Assembly (NCBI GenBank): GCA_947258735.1
Contig: CAMYJJ010000144.1
Span: 1 to 7,378 of the forward strand
Direction of reading: 5' to 3'
DNA: 7,378 nucleotides
DNA from: Thermodesulfovibrionia bacterium
Lineage (GTDB): Bacteria; Nitrospirota; Thermodesulfovibrionia; UBA6902
Shown piece by piece: positions 1 through 6,218 of the stretch (position 1 is the stretch's first letter; each line of letters opens with the position of its first letter). The notes beneath the pieces are model-generated. The model did not search any database, was not told the origin of the DNA, and worked only from the letters and a program-made list of their open reading frames with translations. Made by a program: the position numbers and the translations under genes.

Positions 1-70
1 CTTGTTCATTCATCAGTGACTGATGTGTCTTTATAACTCTGCTGTTTATATATTTATTTTCTTTATTCAT
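1..70 (-). CDS. Possible 5' end of a pilY1-position gene (truncated by window edge)
   Basis: Downstream of pilX an ATG at 70-68 opens a frame that stays open for 23 codons to the left edge, beginning MNKENKYINSRV and continuing through THQSLMNEQ. A weak GGA lies 5 nt upstream (78-76), and the start is 9 nt past the pilX stop. In Pseudomonas-type minor-pilin operons the gene after pilX is pilY1, a large secreted adhesin or tip protein, so position suggests that identity. The visible residues are polar and show no hydrophobic signal-peptide core yet; that core could lie beyond the edge. A frame this short can be open by chance, so the product is inferred from position only. Confidence 0.35.
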   Translation of the reverse strand, partial: MNKENKYINSRVIKTHQSLMNEQ

Positions 71-79
71 TTGTGTCCA

Positions 80-604
80 TTATTTCGGAATAAATTGATA
101 TATCGATCCAACCTGTGCCTCTGATTGTGCCAATCCGGTGCCTGATGAATTAATCCTGTAGAATATCTTAAAGCCGGTGGCACCTCCGTATCCAAGACCT
201 TCATATCCGGCAGCAAATTCAATGGCACTGTTGCCCCACTTGTTATACATCTTGTCAATGTCTACCTGCACATCATTATCGTCAACAGAATAAGAAACAT
301 CCGGGTTTGTCGCATCATCACAGTCAAAAAACGTTGTCCTCAGCTCGTCTTCGAGGTTTGCATCACTGATGATATCTGCAAAACCTTTTGTGTCACTTTC
401 ATTTAATATCTGGTTGATTATTCTGGTACTTGACACAATACCGCCATCAGCCTTGGTAAGATTTCTTTCCCTGAGCCTCGTGTTTCCGGACAGCATATTC
501 TCCACTGTGCTGGTATTGACTGCAGAGAGACCAATAACGGTCAGCACGAGAAGCAGAAGCAGGGACGTGACCAGTACATATCCATTGTCATTATTTTTAT
601 ACAT
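80..604 (-). CDS. pilX: PilX-type minor pilin (type IV pilus assembly)
   Basis: A 174-residue minor pilin expected in the inner membrane and then at the pilus tip. The N-terminus has a short polar leader ending in Gly8, a hydrophobic helix at about 9-29 (GYVLVTSLLLLLVLTVIG), then the PilX_N-type stretch SGNTRLRERN at about 39-48. The pilin Glu at +5 is replaced by Thr, which is usual for PilX relatives and suggests a tip position. The C-terminal FYRINSSGTGL...VGSIYQF resembles the end of other PilX proteins. There is one cysteine (about 95). I chose ATG 604 because GAGG, overlapping the pilW stop (TGAGG), lies 5 nt upstream; a GTG at 610 would add two residues. It follows pilW almost directly, implying coupled translation. 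The usual AAEA-type motif after ERN is KADGG here. Confidence 0.85.
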   Translation of the reverse strand: MYKNNDNGYVLVTSLLLLLVLTVIGLSAVNTSTVENMLSGNTRLRERNLTKADGGIVSSTRIINQILNESDTKGFADIISDANLEDELRTTFFDCDDATNPDVSYSVDDNDVQVDIDKMYNKWGNSAIEFAAGYEGLGYGGATGFKIFYRINSSGTGLAQSEAQVGSIYQFIPK

Positions 605-611
605 TAGCACC

Positions 612-1682
612 TCATTTGTTTCTCAATGTAACTACAGTCCGCCACCATCTTCGTCTGTAATCATCATCTGTTGAAGCAAGAGTTCGATTTTCTATGGTCG
701 AGGGTGGGTTACCTAATCCCTCATAACTGGTGTCCGGCCTGTCTGATCGGGCAAGAAAATTAATACGAAATGCCATAATGGTTGAAAAGTCAGCAATATC
801 ATCTGCATCTATGTAGAAATCATCGCTGTCAAAGTCCCCGTCAACATTCCGATCATCCATCAGTCCGTCGTTATTCACGTCTACTGCATACGCTATCTGA
901 AGGTCTTCTATATTCTCAGCTATGGCATGATTGTCCGATGTGTCAGGAGCGGTACAATTGTCCGGGTCCGCATTCCTGCGAATTCTGCGCAGGGTCATGT
1001 TGCTGTCCACACAGAAGGTTGTGTCTTCAATTAGATAAACAGGTCTGCCGGTGACACAGTCACTACCACCGCCGGCGCTGCAGGAACTGCTCCCGTCTGA
1101 GTCTAATAATGGAAAGTCCTGCGTTAATTCCCTGTCAAGCTCGATGTCGTCTGATTCACAAATACCATCTGCTCCCAAAGTGCAGTCTGCTACCTGTACT
1201 GTTTCGATGCCATCAATGCTCAGATATTTTTTATCTGAATCATTCGGTCCGTCCGTACCGTTGTAAACGATGCGGACTTTTGTGGAACCTGCCTCTACAA
1301 CCGCTGGACAGGTTATCTTGGAAGAACCAGAACCAGCAGGCCAGAGTGTGCCGATCAACCTGAAACCACCCACAACAGTAATCGCATCAGGTTCACTGTC
1401 GTTATCAACCGGAGTAATAACCGTGGTATAGCCATTTACAGGCTCCTCATTTAAATCTACGGAAATACCGAATCCCGCGCTCCTTATCTCAGCTGACATC
1501 AGATCGTTTGCGATTTTTGATTGTGTATTGGTTTCCGAGACACTCTCCTGCATAATAGAAGAGCGGCTCTGTACTATATAGGTTGCAGACGTGGCAGCGA
1601 TAAGTACCAGACCGATTGTTACTGCGATCATTACTTCAACAAGCGTATACCCTTTGTTGTCTGAATAATTAAGCATTTTCAT
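612..1682 (-). CDS. pilW: PilW-type minor pilin with Asp-rich loop
   Basis: A 356-residue prepilin-like protein. A prepilin peptidase site KG|YTLVEVMIA puts Glu at +5 (residue 15), followed by a hydrophobic helix to about residue 30 and the PilW-like segment NDLMSAEIRSAGFG (59-72). The C-terminal half has the family-typical ENIEDLQIAYAVD (256-268), then an acidic region with DVNNDGLMDD (268-277) and DGDFDSDDFYID (281-292) that resembles calcium-binding loops. It ends YRRRWWRTVVTLRN, as many PilW proteins do. Seven cysteines (125, 167, 175, 201, 209, 224, 243) suggest disulfides after export. AAGG lies 4 nt before ATG 1682; ATG 1676 is an alternative. The start overlaps the end of pilV by 14 bp. 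Expected role: part of the minor-pilin priming or tip complex. Confidence 0.9.
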   Translation of the reverse strand: MKMLNYSDNKGYTLVEVMIAVTIGLVLIAATSATYIVQSRSSIMQESVSETNTQSKIANDLMSAEIRSAGFGISVDLNEEPVNGYTTVITPVDNDSEPDAITVVGGFRLIGTLWPAGSGSSKITCPAVVEAGSTKVRIVYNGTDGPNDSDKKYLSIDGIETVQVADCTLGADGICESDDIELDRELTQDFPLLDSDGSSSCSAGGGSDCVTGRPVYLIEDTTFCVDSNMTLRRIRRNADPDNCTAPDTSDNHAIAENIEDLQIAYAVDVNNDGLMDDRNVDGDFDSDDFYIDADDIADFSTIMAFRINFLARSDRPDTSYEGLGNPPSTIENRTLASTDDDYRRRWWRTVVTLRNK

Positions 1683-2163
1683 TCCACCTTAATGAATCCA
1701 TGGTTACGGACCTGACAGAGCCGTTTTTATCAGTCCAGCATGTGCGCACACGTATGGCTGAGGATTCCACGGCAACAGTAGTATCGGGATCGGCTGAGCA
1801 CTTAGCGGAAAGATTTGCGTCACATGTTAGGTCATCATCTGTCAGGGATAGAGCAACACAGTCTGGTTCAACCCACCATATCATGGTAAAATCAACTCCT
1901 CCCGATATGGTTGCTTCGGTGAGCGGAACCGGCTCAGTGTTATTTCCGGAAGCTAATTCTGCATATGGAGTTGCCTGAAGCTGTTCGATGAACTCCTGAT
2001 CAAGACTTGTGGCTATCCTCATTTCCCTGCTTGAGGCATTACCGCTGACCGCATAAAATTGCATTGACATAACTCCCAGTATGCCCACAAGCAATATCAC
2101 CATGGCTATCATGATCTCTATTAATGTAAATCCTTTTTGTGTTCTCATCTTAATTCCGTCCAT
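1669..2163 (-). CDS. pilV: PilV-type minor pilin
   Basis: A 164-residue class III prepilin. QKG|FTLIEIMIAMVILLVG gives cleavage after Gly11 and Glu at +5, and the hydrophobic helix with an LLVGILG turn is characteristic of PilV rather than of major pilins. The globular part has WWVEPDC (96-102) and four cysteines (102, 114, 122, 142), probably forming disulfides in the periplasm. ATG 2163 is preceded by AAGGAG at 9 nt, inside the end of fimT; an internal ATG at 2148 (MRTQKG) is a weaker alternative. It overlaps fimT by 19 bp and pilW by 14 bp, so the three genes are very likely co-translated. Length is normal for the family. Expected role: minor subunit that helps prime pilus assembly with FimT, PilW and PilX. 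Confidence 0.88.
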   Translation of the reverse strand: MDGIKMRTQKGFTLIEIMIAMVILLVGILGVMSMQFYAVSGNASSREMRIATSLDQEFIEQLQATPYAELASGNNTEPVPLTEATISGGVDFTMIWWVEPDCVALSLTDDDLTCDANLSAKCSADPDTTVAVESSAIRVRTCWTDKNGSVRSVTMDSLRWNENA

Positions 2164-2828
2164 CTGCAGTATCTCCTTGGCGCTTCGTCACACTGATCGA
2201 CAAGATCAACGTCGGTTTTTTCATTGTCACCATCCCATTTCAGGAGATCGACCTTTCCGGCAAAATTGCTGACTCTGACCATATAGGTAAAACCACGTTT
2301 TGGTTCAGTAATAAATGCTGCGCCTGTAAATTGTACTGATCCCTCACTTTCAAACACCTGACGGACCGGATCAGCTGTATTTCCAAAAGCAACTGTTGAT
2401 GCGGATATATCACTATCACAGACAGGGCATGGCTCAGTATAATGCGGTCCTTCTTTTGCACTGCTTCCAAATATGATGCCATCCCCGCATTCCTCAAGAT
2501 CATATGTCCTTACCGGACCCGCTCCATATCCGTCATCTTTATGGGTGAGTTTATTATCACTATTGCCATCAAATCCGATTGAATAGCTGTTGGCTCCAGC
2601 TTCATTGAACGTTATCAGATAGTCCCTGTTTTCCTTGATTGCCATTGAACCGGCATACCTCATATTGAGGACGAGATCCTTTGCAGCACAACGCACCTTG
2701 TTGTTAGCTATGAATCTGCCGTATTGAGGGACACCGATACTTGCCAGGATGCCGATGATAGCAACCGTAATGAGTAGTTCAATAAGTGTTACGCCGTTAT
2801 TGTTTTTTATTTTTTTCATGCTGATCAT
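2145..2828 (-). CDS. fimT: FimT/GspH-family minor pilin
   Basis: A 227-residue prepilin: NG|VTLIELLITVAIIGILASIGVPQY gives cleavage after Gly12, Glu at +5, and a 20-odd residue helix. The helix is followed by a GspH/FimT-like stretch with NNKVRCAAKDLVLNMRYAG (42-60), where selection of alleles or subunits often reads as L..LR.AR in relatives. The tail GSVQFTGAAFI (163-173) and RGFTYMVRVSNFAGKVDL (178-195) match the conserved C-terminal strands of GspH-like pilins. It is somewhat longer than typical FimT and cysteine-rich (47, 114, 134, 137, 213, 221, including CPVC). Neither ATG 2828 nor ATG 2819 (MKKIKNNNG, a more usual leader length) has a clear Shine-Dalgarno sequence. It is the first recognisable gene of the minor-pilin operon. 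The family could equally be annotated as GspH or prepilin-type protein. Confidence 0.88.
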   Translation of the reverse strand: MISMKKIKNNNGVTLIELLITVAIIGILASIGVPQYGRFIANNKVRCAAKDLVLNMRYAGSMAIKENRDYLITFNEAGANSYSIGFDGNSDNKLTHKDDGYGAGPVRTYDLEECGDGIIFGSSAKEGPHYTEPCPVCDSDISASTVAFGNTADPVRQVFESEGSVQFTGAAFITEPKRGFTYMVRVSNFAGKVDLLKWDGDNEKTDVDLVDQCDEAPRRYCRWTELR

Positions 2829-2901
2829 TTCGTGTTAGTTGAATTGCAATTTCCATGCTCAAATTAAAAAGTCCATTTATTAAATGAGTTAGCGGTTTCA
2901 T
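2797..2901 (-). CDS. Short upstream ORF (34 aa) overlapping the start of fimT
   Basis: ATG 2901 is preceded by a strong AGGAG (2913-2909) at 7-nt spacing, better than anything in front of fimT. The peptide starts MKPLTHLINGLFNLS, continues MEIAIQLTRND and ends in a Lys/Asn/Gln-rich tail; the stop lies 32 nt inside fimT. It has a mildly hydrophobic middle but no convincing membrane segment. It could be a leader peptide that couples translation to fimT, or an upstream part of fimT separated from it by a +1 shift in the A7/A6 runs (2816-2803). I do not recognise it as a known family, and it may be untranslated. Confidence 0.4.
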   Translation of the reverse strand: MKPLTHLINGLFNLSMEIAIQLTRNDQHEKNKKQ

Positions 2902-2930
2902 TTGCATGCTCCTATGTAAGTCATTCCCCA

Positions 2931-2958
2931 ATCATATGTAATCAGTTACACATTTAAA
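2931..2958 (-). promoter_or_regulatory. Candidate promoter of the minor-pilin operon
   Basis: On the minus strand, TTTAAA (2958-2953, 4/6 match to the sigma-70 -35 box) is followed after 16 bp by TATGAT (2936-2931, 5/6 match to the -10 box). Transcription would begin near 2924, leaving a short leader before the AGGAG/ATG at 2913-2901. The matches are modest in AT-rich DNA, so this is a candidate only. Confidence 0.28.
2937..2950. promoter_or_regulatory. Small palindrome TGTAA-N4-TTACA (possible operator)
   Basis: TGTAATCAGTTACA is a perfect 5-bp dyad around a 4-bp centre, lying between the candidate -10 and -35 boxes of the pilin operon. TGTAATC recurs at 2996-3002 in the same divergent gap. 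The shape suits a dimeric regulator, but I cannot name one, and such a dyad can arise by chance in AT-rich DNA. Confidence 0.25.
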
Positions 2959-3038
2959 CCCATTCATAATTCTCATTAAAATCAAACTATATCAATGTAA
3001 TCGGATGCAGCGTCTCGAATCTTTAGTCCCTTTCCATG

Positions 3039-3044
3039 TATAAT
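3039..3044 (+). promoter_or_regulatory. Candidate -10 box for pmbA
   Basis: A perfect TATAAT lies 21 nt before ATG 3066, with no good -35 box upstream (TCGAAT at 18-bp spacing is weak). If used, transcription would begin about 3050-3052, which would leave ATG 3054 without room for a ribosome binding site and favours ATG 3066 as the pmbA start. Confidence 0.35.
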
Positions 3045-3065
3045 GCGTAAGAAATGGAGACGGCA

Positions 3066-4394
3066 ATGAACAAAGAGATAGCACGGGACATAATAGCAAA
3101 GGCATTAAAACGGAATTGTGATAAAGCTGAGGTCTATATAAAAAGCTCCAAAGGCATAACTGTTGAAGCAAAAGAGGGAAAGGTAGAGGCATTGGAAGCA
3201 TCCCGGGGCTTTAACATGGCCCTGAGAGTCATAAGAAAGAATAAAATGGGGTTTTCATTTACGACCCGTAAGGACGATATTGAGAGTCTGGTGGATGAAG
3301 CAGTTCAGGGGGCTGACTGGAACAGTGAGGATGCATATGCAGACATTCCTGAACCCTCTCCTGCATCTGACGTGAAGATCTACGACCCGCATATAGATGA
3401 TATAAAGGATGATGAGGTAATCAGGGATGCCATATATCTGGAAGAGAAAGCACTTACCTATGACAATCGTATAGAAAAGGTAAGAAAGGCCGAGGCAGAT
3501 GCCGGAGTGGGCTCAACACTCATTATGAGTTCTCGGGGAGTCAATGTGGAATTTAAGAGCAGTTATTATTCCAGCATGGTCACGGTACTGGCAAAAGATG
3601 GAAGCGGTGACAACCAGATGGGATGGGAGCATGACATGAGCAGGAGAAAAAAAGACATTGACCTGGAGGCAGTGGGGCAGGGCGCTGCAAAAAGGGCGCT
3701 TGAGCTGCTCGGTTCCAGAAAAATGGATACGGTTAAAGTCCCTGTGATACTCAGCCCTTCAGTAGCAATCAGTTTTCTCGGCATTTTGAGTGCTTCTTTA
3801 TCTGCAGATGCAGTACAGAAACAGCGCTCATTTCTTGCCGGGAAAATGGACCAGGCAATCGTCAGTGATATTATTAATATAGTAGATGACGGCACAATTC
3901 CCTGGAAAACAGGGACAAAACCCGTAGATGACGAAGGAGTGAATTGCAGAAAGAAAACCCTGATATCAGGGGGTGTTTTGCATGGCTATATGTATAACCA
4001 CTATGCTGCTGCCAAGGATGGGGTCACATCAACAGGGAACGCATCAAGGGCAAACCCGAGATCAATGCCGGGGATCGGTGTGGCCAACTTTTATATAAAC
4101 AGTCAGGGGAACTGGTCCGGCGATGACCTTGTCAGGTCTTTACCCAAAGGGGTGAAGATTCTCTCGGCAATGGGTGTTCATACCGCAAACCCTGTGTCCG
4201 GAGATTTTTCAGTCGGGATATCAGGACAGTGGATCGAAAACGGGGAAATACAATACCCTGTAAAAGAAGCTGTCATTTCAGGAAATATTCTTGAACTGTT
4301 CAGAAAAGTTGAGGAGGCCGGGAACGATCTCAGGTTTTACGGCAATATGGGTTCCCCCAGTCTGCTCATCGGGGACATGGATATCAGTGCATAA
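3066..4394 (+). CDS. pmbA: PmbA/TldE-family protein (TldD partner, metalloprotease-related)
   Basis: A 442-residue cytosolic protein of the TldD/PmbA (modulator of DNA gyrase, U62) family. Landmarks: the N-terminal domain with EAKEGKVEALEASRGF (about 34-49) and ALRVIRKNKMGFSFT (52-66); VDDEGVNCRKKTLISGGVLHG (287-307); TSTGNASRANPRSMPG (321-336); GDFSVGISGQWIENGEI (379-395); and the end GSPSLLIGDM (429-438). No HExxxH zinc motif is present, so this is the non-catalytic PmbA/TldE type rather than TldD. Known relatives work with TldD to process peptides such as microcin precursors and CcdA. GGAG 6 nt before ATG 3066 decides the start; ATG 3054 would add four residues but has only a weak AAGAA upstream. 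It stands alone here: no tldD is seen. It is divergent from the pilin operon and convergent with pilT. Confidence 0.9.
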   Translation: MNKEIARDIIAKALKRNCDKAEVYIKSSKGITVEAKEGKVEALEASRGFNMALRVIRKNKMGFSFTTRKDDIESLVDEAVQGADWNSEDAYADIPEPSPASDVKIYDPHIDDIKDDEVIRDAIYLEEKALTYDNRIEKVRKAEADAGVGSTLIMSSRGVNVEFKSSYYSSMVTVLAKDGSGDNQMGWEHDMSRRKKDIDLEAVGQGAAKRALELLGSRKMDTVKVPVILSPSVAISFLGILSASLSADAVQKQRSFLAGKMDQAIVSDIINIVDDGTIPWKTGTKPVDDEGVNCRKKTLISGGVLHGYMYNHYAAAKDGVTSTGNASRANPRSMPGIGVANFYINSQGNWSGDDLVRSLPKGVKILSAMGVHTANPVSGDFSVGISGQWIENGEIQYPVKEAVISGNILELFRKVEEAGNDLRFYGNMGSPSLLIGDMDISA

Positions 4395-4460
4395 ATAAGG
4401 AACACTACATACGGGCGTCTATATAAGTGTGAATATATATTGAAAGACATTTCCTGACTG

Positions 4461-4664
4461 ATTCCTGATAATGTCAAATTTCAAAGCCCCAGTTTCAAAT
4501 GAAGTTCCAATGAGATAATGACAAAGCAACTGCAAAACAATTCAAGAAGAACTCAAGCTCCCTTTCATATCAGGAATTACTCTGATCACCTGTTTTTTGA
4601 AAAGCTCTATTTTGGAATTTGGATTTTATATTCATTTGGCATTTGATCTTTTCATTTGTCATTA
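4461..4664. repeat. Oppositely oriented T-rich repeat copies in the pmbA/pilT convergent gap
   Basis: The 281-bp gap between the convergent pmbA and pilT stops holds no gene. Its two ends carry related words in opposite orientation. On the minus strand TTGGAA (4510-4505), TTCATTTG (4503-4496) and TTTGACATTA (4478-4469) follow in order; on the plus strand TTGGAA (4612-4617), TTCATTTG (4631-4638) and TTTGTCATTA (4655-4664) do the same. In addition ATTCCTGATA (4461-4470) and TATCAGGAAT (4568-4577) form a perfect 10-bp inverted repeat, and TTCCTGA is repeated at 4451 and 4462. The region probably serves as a bidirectional transcription end, although no GC-rich stem with a U-tract is visible. The style suggests a decayed dispersed intergenic repeat. 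Confidence 0.45.
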
Positions 4665-4675
4665 ATGCACAATTT

Positions 4676-5800
4676 CTAGTTCTTTGATTCGGAAAAATCA
4701 ATCCCCCCCCAGCTCCGAATGTGATCACCTTTCAATACCTTGCTTTTGTTTATAAAGGGCTCGAACGGTATTTTATCATATGCTTTCAGATATGCATCAT
4801 CCGGTGAGATCTTATTTGACTTTAACAGTTTCATAATCGCTTCATCCATAAGCTGCATGCCCTGACCTTTTGCTGACTGCATGACGGAACTGATCTGGTG
4901 AATCTTGTCCTCTCTGATTAGATTTGCTATGGCAGAGTTACAAAAAAGTATCTCAACGGCAGGAATGACTCCTGATCCGTCCACATTCTTCATCAGCTGC
5001 TGGCACAGCACCCCGCTTAACGTTCCTGAGAGCATTGTCCTGATTTGGGCCTGCTGTTTTGCCGGAAATGCATCAATGATTCGATGCACCGTTTTTGCTG
5101 CAGAGTTAGTATGCATGGTTGCAAAGACGAGGTGTCCTGTCTCTGCTGCAGTCATGGCAAGTTCTATGGTCTCCAGATCACGTATCTCGCCCACGAGAAT
5201 TACATCGGGGTCTTCCCTCATCGCTGATTTCAGTGCGTTCGTAAATGATTTTGTGTTGTTTCCCAATTCCCGCTGATTGATAAGACATTTAATGTTATCA
5301 TGGATGTACTCTATAGGGTCTTCAATTGTTATGATGTGCAGTTTTCTGTTCTGATTAATATGATTTATAAGAGCAGAAAGGGTAGTAGATTTCCCGCTTC
5401 CGGTAGGGCCGGTTACCAGAACGAGCCCGCGGCTTAAACCGGTAAGATTCAATATCTGGTCAGGCAGTCCAATAGATTTAAGCGGCGCTAACTCTGAGGG
5501 AATCAACCTGAATACGGCGCTTATCCCTTTTCTCTGATCAAAATAATTAACCCTGAAACGGCCACATCCAGGGAGTTCAAATGCAAAATCCAGTTCTTTC
5601 TCCTCTTTATATCTGTTTTTCTGGGACTCAGTCAGTATTTCAAAAAGAAGAACACTTAAATCATTATTCGTCAGTTCCTCATAGTCAGTACTCTCAAGAA
5701 CACCGTACTTTCTTATTATTGGTTTTGATCCTGAGCACAGGTGAAGATCACTACCAGACATTTTTACTAAATAACCAAGTAATTCATTAAGTGTAAGCAT
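4676..5800 (-). CDS. pilT: PilT, type IV pilus retraction ATPase
   Basis: A 374-residue cytoplasmic hexameric ATPase of the secretion-ATPase superfamily that powers pilus depolymerisation and twitching. Visible in order: an N-terminal PAS-like domain (MSGSDLHL...KPIIRKYG, 14-33), RFRVNYFDQR (81-90), Walker A GPTGSGKST (131-139), Asp box IITIEDPIEY (156-165), Walker B region DPDVILVGEIRDLET (197-211) with Glu205, His box TGHLVFATMHTNSA (221-234), and an AIANLIRE motif (290-297) followed by QSAKGQGMQLMDEAI; the last two distinguish PilT from the extension ATPase PilB. ATG 5800 has AGGGA at 6 nt. The tail beyond about residue 340 is longer than the core fold needs and contains a G8 run. It sits alone, without pilU or pilB. 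The 141-bp upstream gap probably contains its promoter. Confidence 0.96.
   Translation of the reverse strand: MLTLNELLGYLVKMSGSDLHLCSGSKPIIRKYGVLESTDYEELTNNDLSVLLFEILTESQKNRYKEEKELDFAFELPGCGRFRVNYFDQRKGISAVFRLIPSELAPLKSIGLPDQILNLTGLSRGLVLVTGPTGSGKSTTLSALINHINQNRKLHIITIEDPIEYIHDNIKCLINQRELGNNTKSFTNALKSAMREDPDVILVGEIRDLETIELAMTAAETGHLVFATMHTNSAAKTVHRIIDAFPAKQQAQIRTMLSGTLSGVLCQQLMKNVDGSGVIPAVEILFCNSAIANLIREDKIHQISSVMQSAKGQGMQLMDEAIMKLLKSNKISPDDAYLKAYDKIPFEPFINKSKVLKGDHIRSWGGIDFSESKN
4703..4710. repeat. C8/G8 homopolymer near the 3' end of pilT
   Basis: Eight C on the plus strand read as eight G in pilT, encoding Trp364-Gly365-Gly366, eight codons before the stop. It is the longest G/C homopolymer in the window. 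A one-base change there would alter only the extreme C-terminus. Confidence 0.9.
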
Positions 5801-5817
5801 ATAAATTCCCTTTTTTC

Positions 5818-5883
5818 ATGATATATATTCATATGTAAAAAGAATAGCGTTCTGATGAAAGCTTTGAAAATGATATATATCAT
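5818..5883. promoter_or_regulatory. Paired AT-rich near-palindromes upstream of pilT
   Basis: ATGATATATATCAT at 5870-5883 is a perfect 14-bp palindrome, and ATGATATATATTCAT at 5818-5832 is the same word with one extra T, 52 bp away and 18 bp before the pilT start. TTATATATAT at 5891-5900 is a third related run. They may be operator sites or DNA-opening elements for pilT; I see no confident -35/-10 pair, and low complexity could explain part of the similarity. Confidence 0.3.
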
Positions 5884-5941
5884 CAAGCAGTTATATATAT
5901 CGGAGATTTTGAGATTTACTTGAGACTGCAGAATAAGCGGG

Positions 5942-6211
5942 TTATACGTTTGAGTTCTTTTTATTTCTGGAGTTAAATATGGAATTCTTGAGGTTATTGG
6001 CTTCGTTTCCGAACCTTTTCAGTAATCTCTTTGCCCATATAAATTCTGTTGCCAGAATAGCGAGCCCTGCAACGATGGCGGCTATTCCCGGGCCAGGTGT
6101 TACCAGCATTATACCCCCCATCAGTAGTATCGTGAACCCTATAACGGTTTTTACAAGACGTTTTGCCTGTTTGACAGTTTTAACGGTAAAGGTATTTTTA
6201 TCCTTCAACAA
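5942..6211 (-). CDS. Small PGPGW-family membrane protein
   Basis: An 89-residue integral membrane protein. A basic N-terminus (KTVKQAKRLVK, 11-21) is followed by a first hydrophobic segment (about 22-37), the hallmark VTPGPG (37-42), a second hydrophobic segment (about 41-57) with Trp59, and a basic AKRLLKRFG (60-68) leading into a polar tail rich in Asn and Lys. This matches the putative transmembrane protein family named after its PGPGW signature; its function is not established. No ATG precedes the conserved part; TTG 6211 is chosen because AAGG, just past the slipin stop, lies 5 nt upstream. TTG 6208 is also possible (8 nt). It begins 7 nt after slipin, so it probably belongs to the same transcript. 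Confidence 0.82.
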   Translation of the reverse strand: MLKDKNTFTVKTVKQAKRLVKTVIGFTILLMGGIMLVTPGPGIAAIVAGLAILATEFIWAKRLLKRFGNEANNLKNSIFNSRNKKNSNV

Positions 6212-6218
6212 GACAACC

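Noticed and set aside
2240..2503. Minus-strand frame of 87 codons inside fimT
   Set aside because: It is out of frame within the well-supported fimT gene and lacks its own RBS or motifs.
3066..4394. Annotation as TldD metalloprotease
   Set aside because: No HExxxH zinc motif is present, and the C-terminal signature fits PmbA/TldE better.
4446..4475. Terminator hairpin GACATT...AATGTC after pmbA
   Set aside because: Arms are only 6 bp, AT-rich, with an 18-nt loop and no following U-tract; too weak to call an intrinsic terminator.
4905..5276. Open frame of 123 codons on the plus strand
   Set aside because: It lies wholly antisense to the conserved pilT core (Walker B and His box), and its translation shows no family features, so it is a shadow frame.
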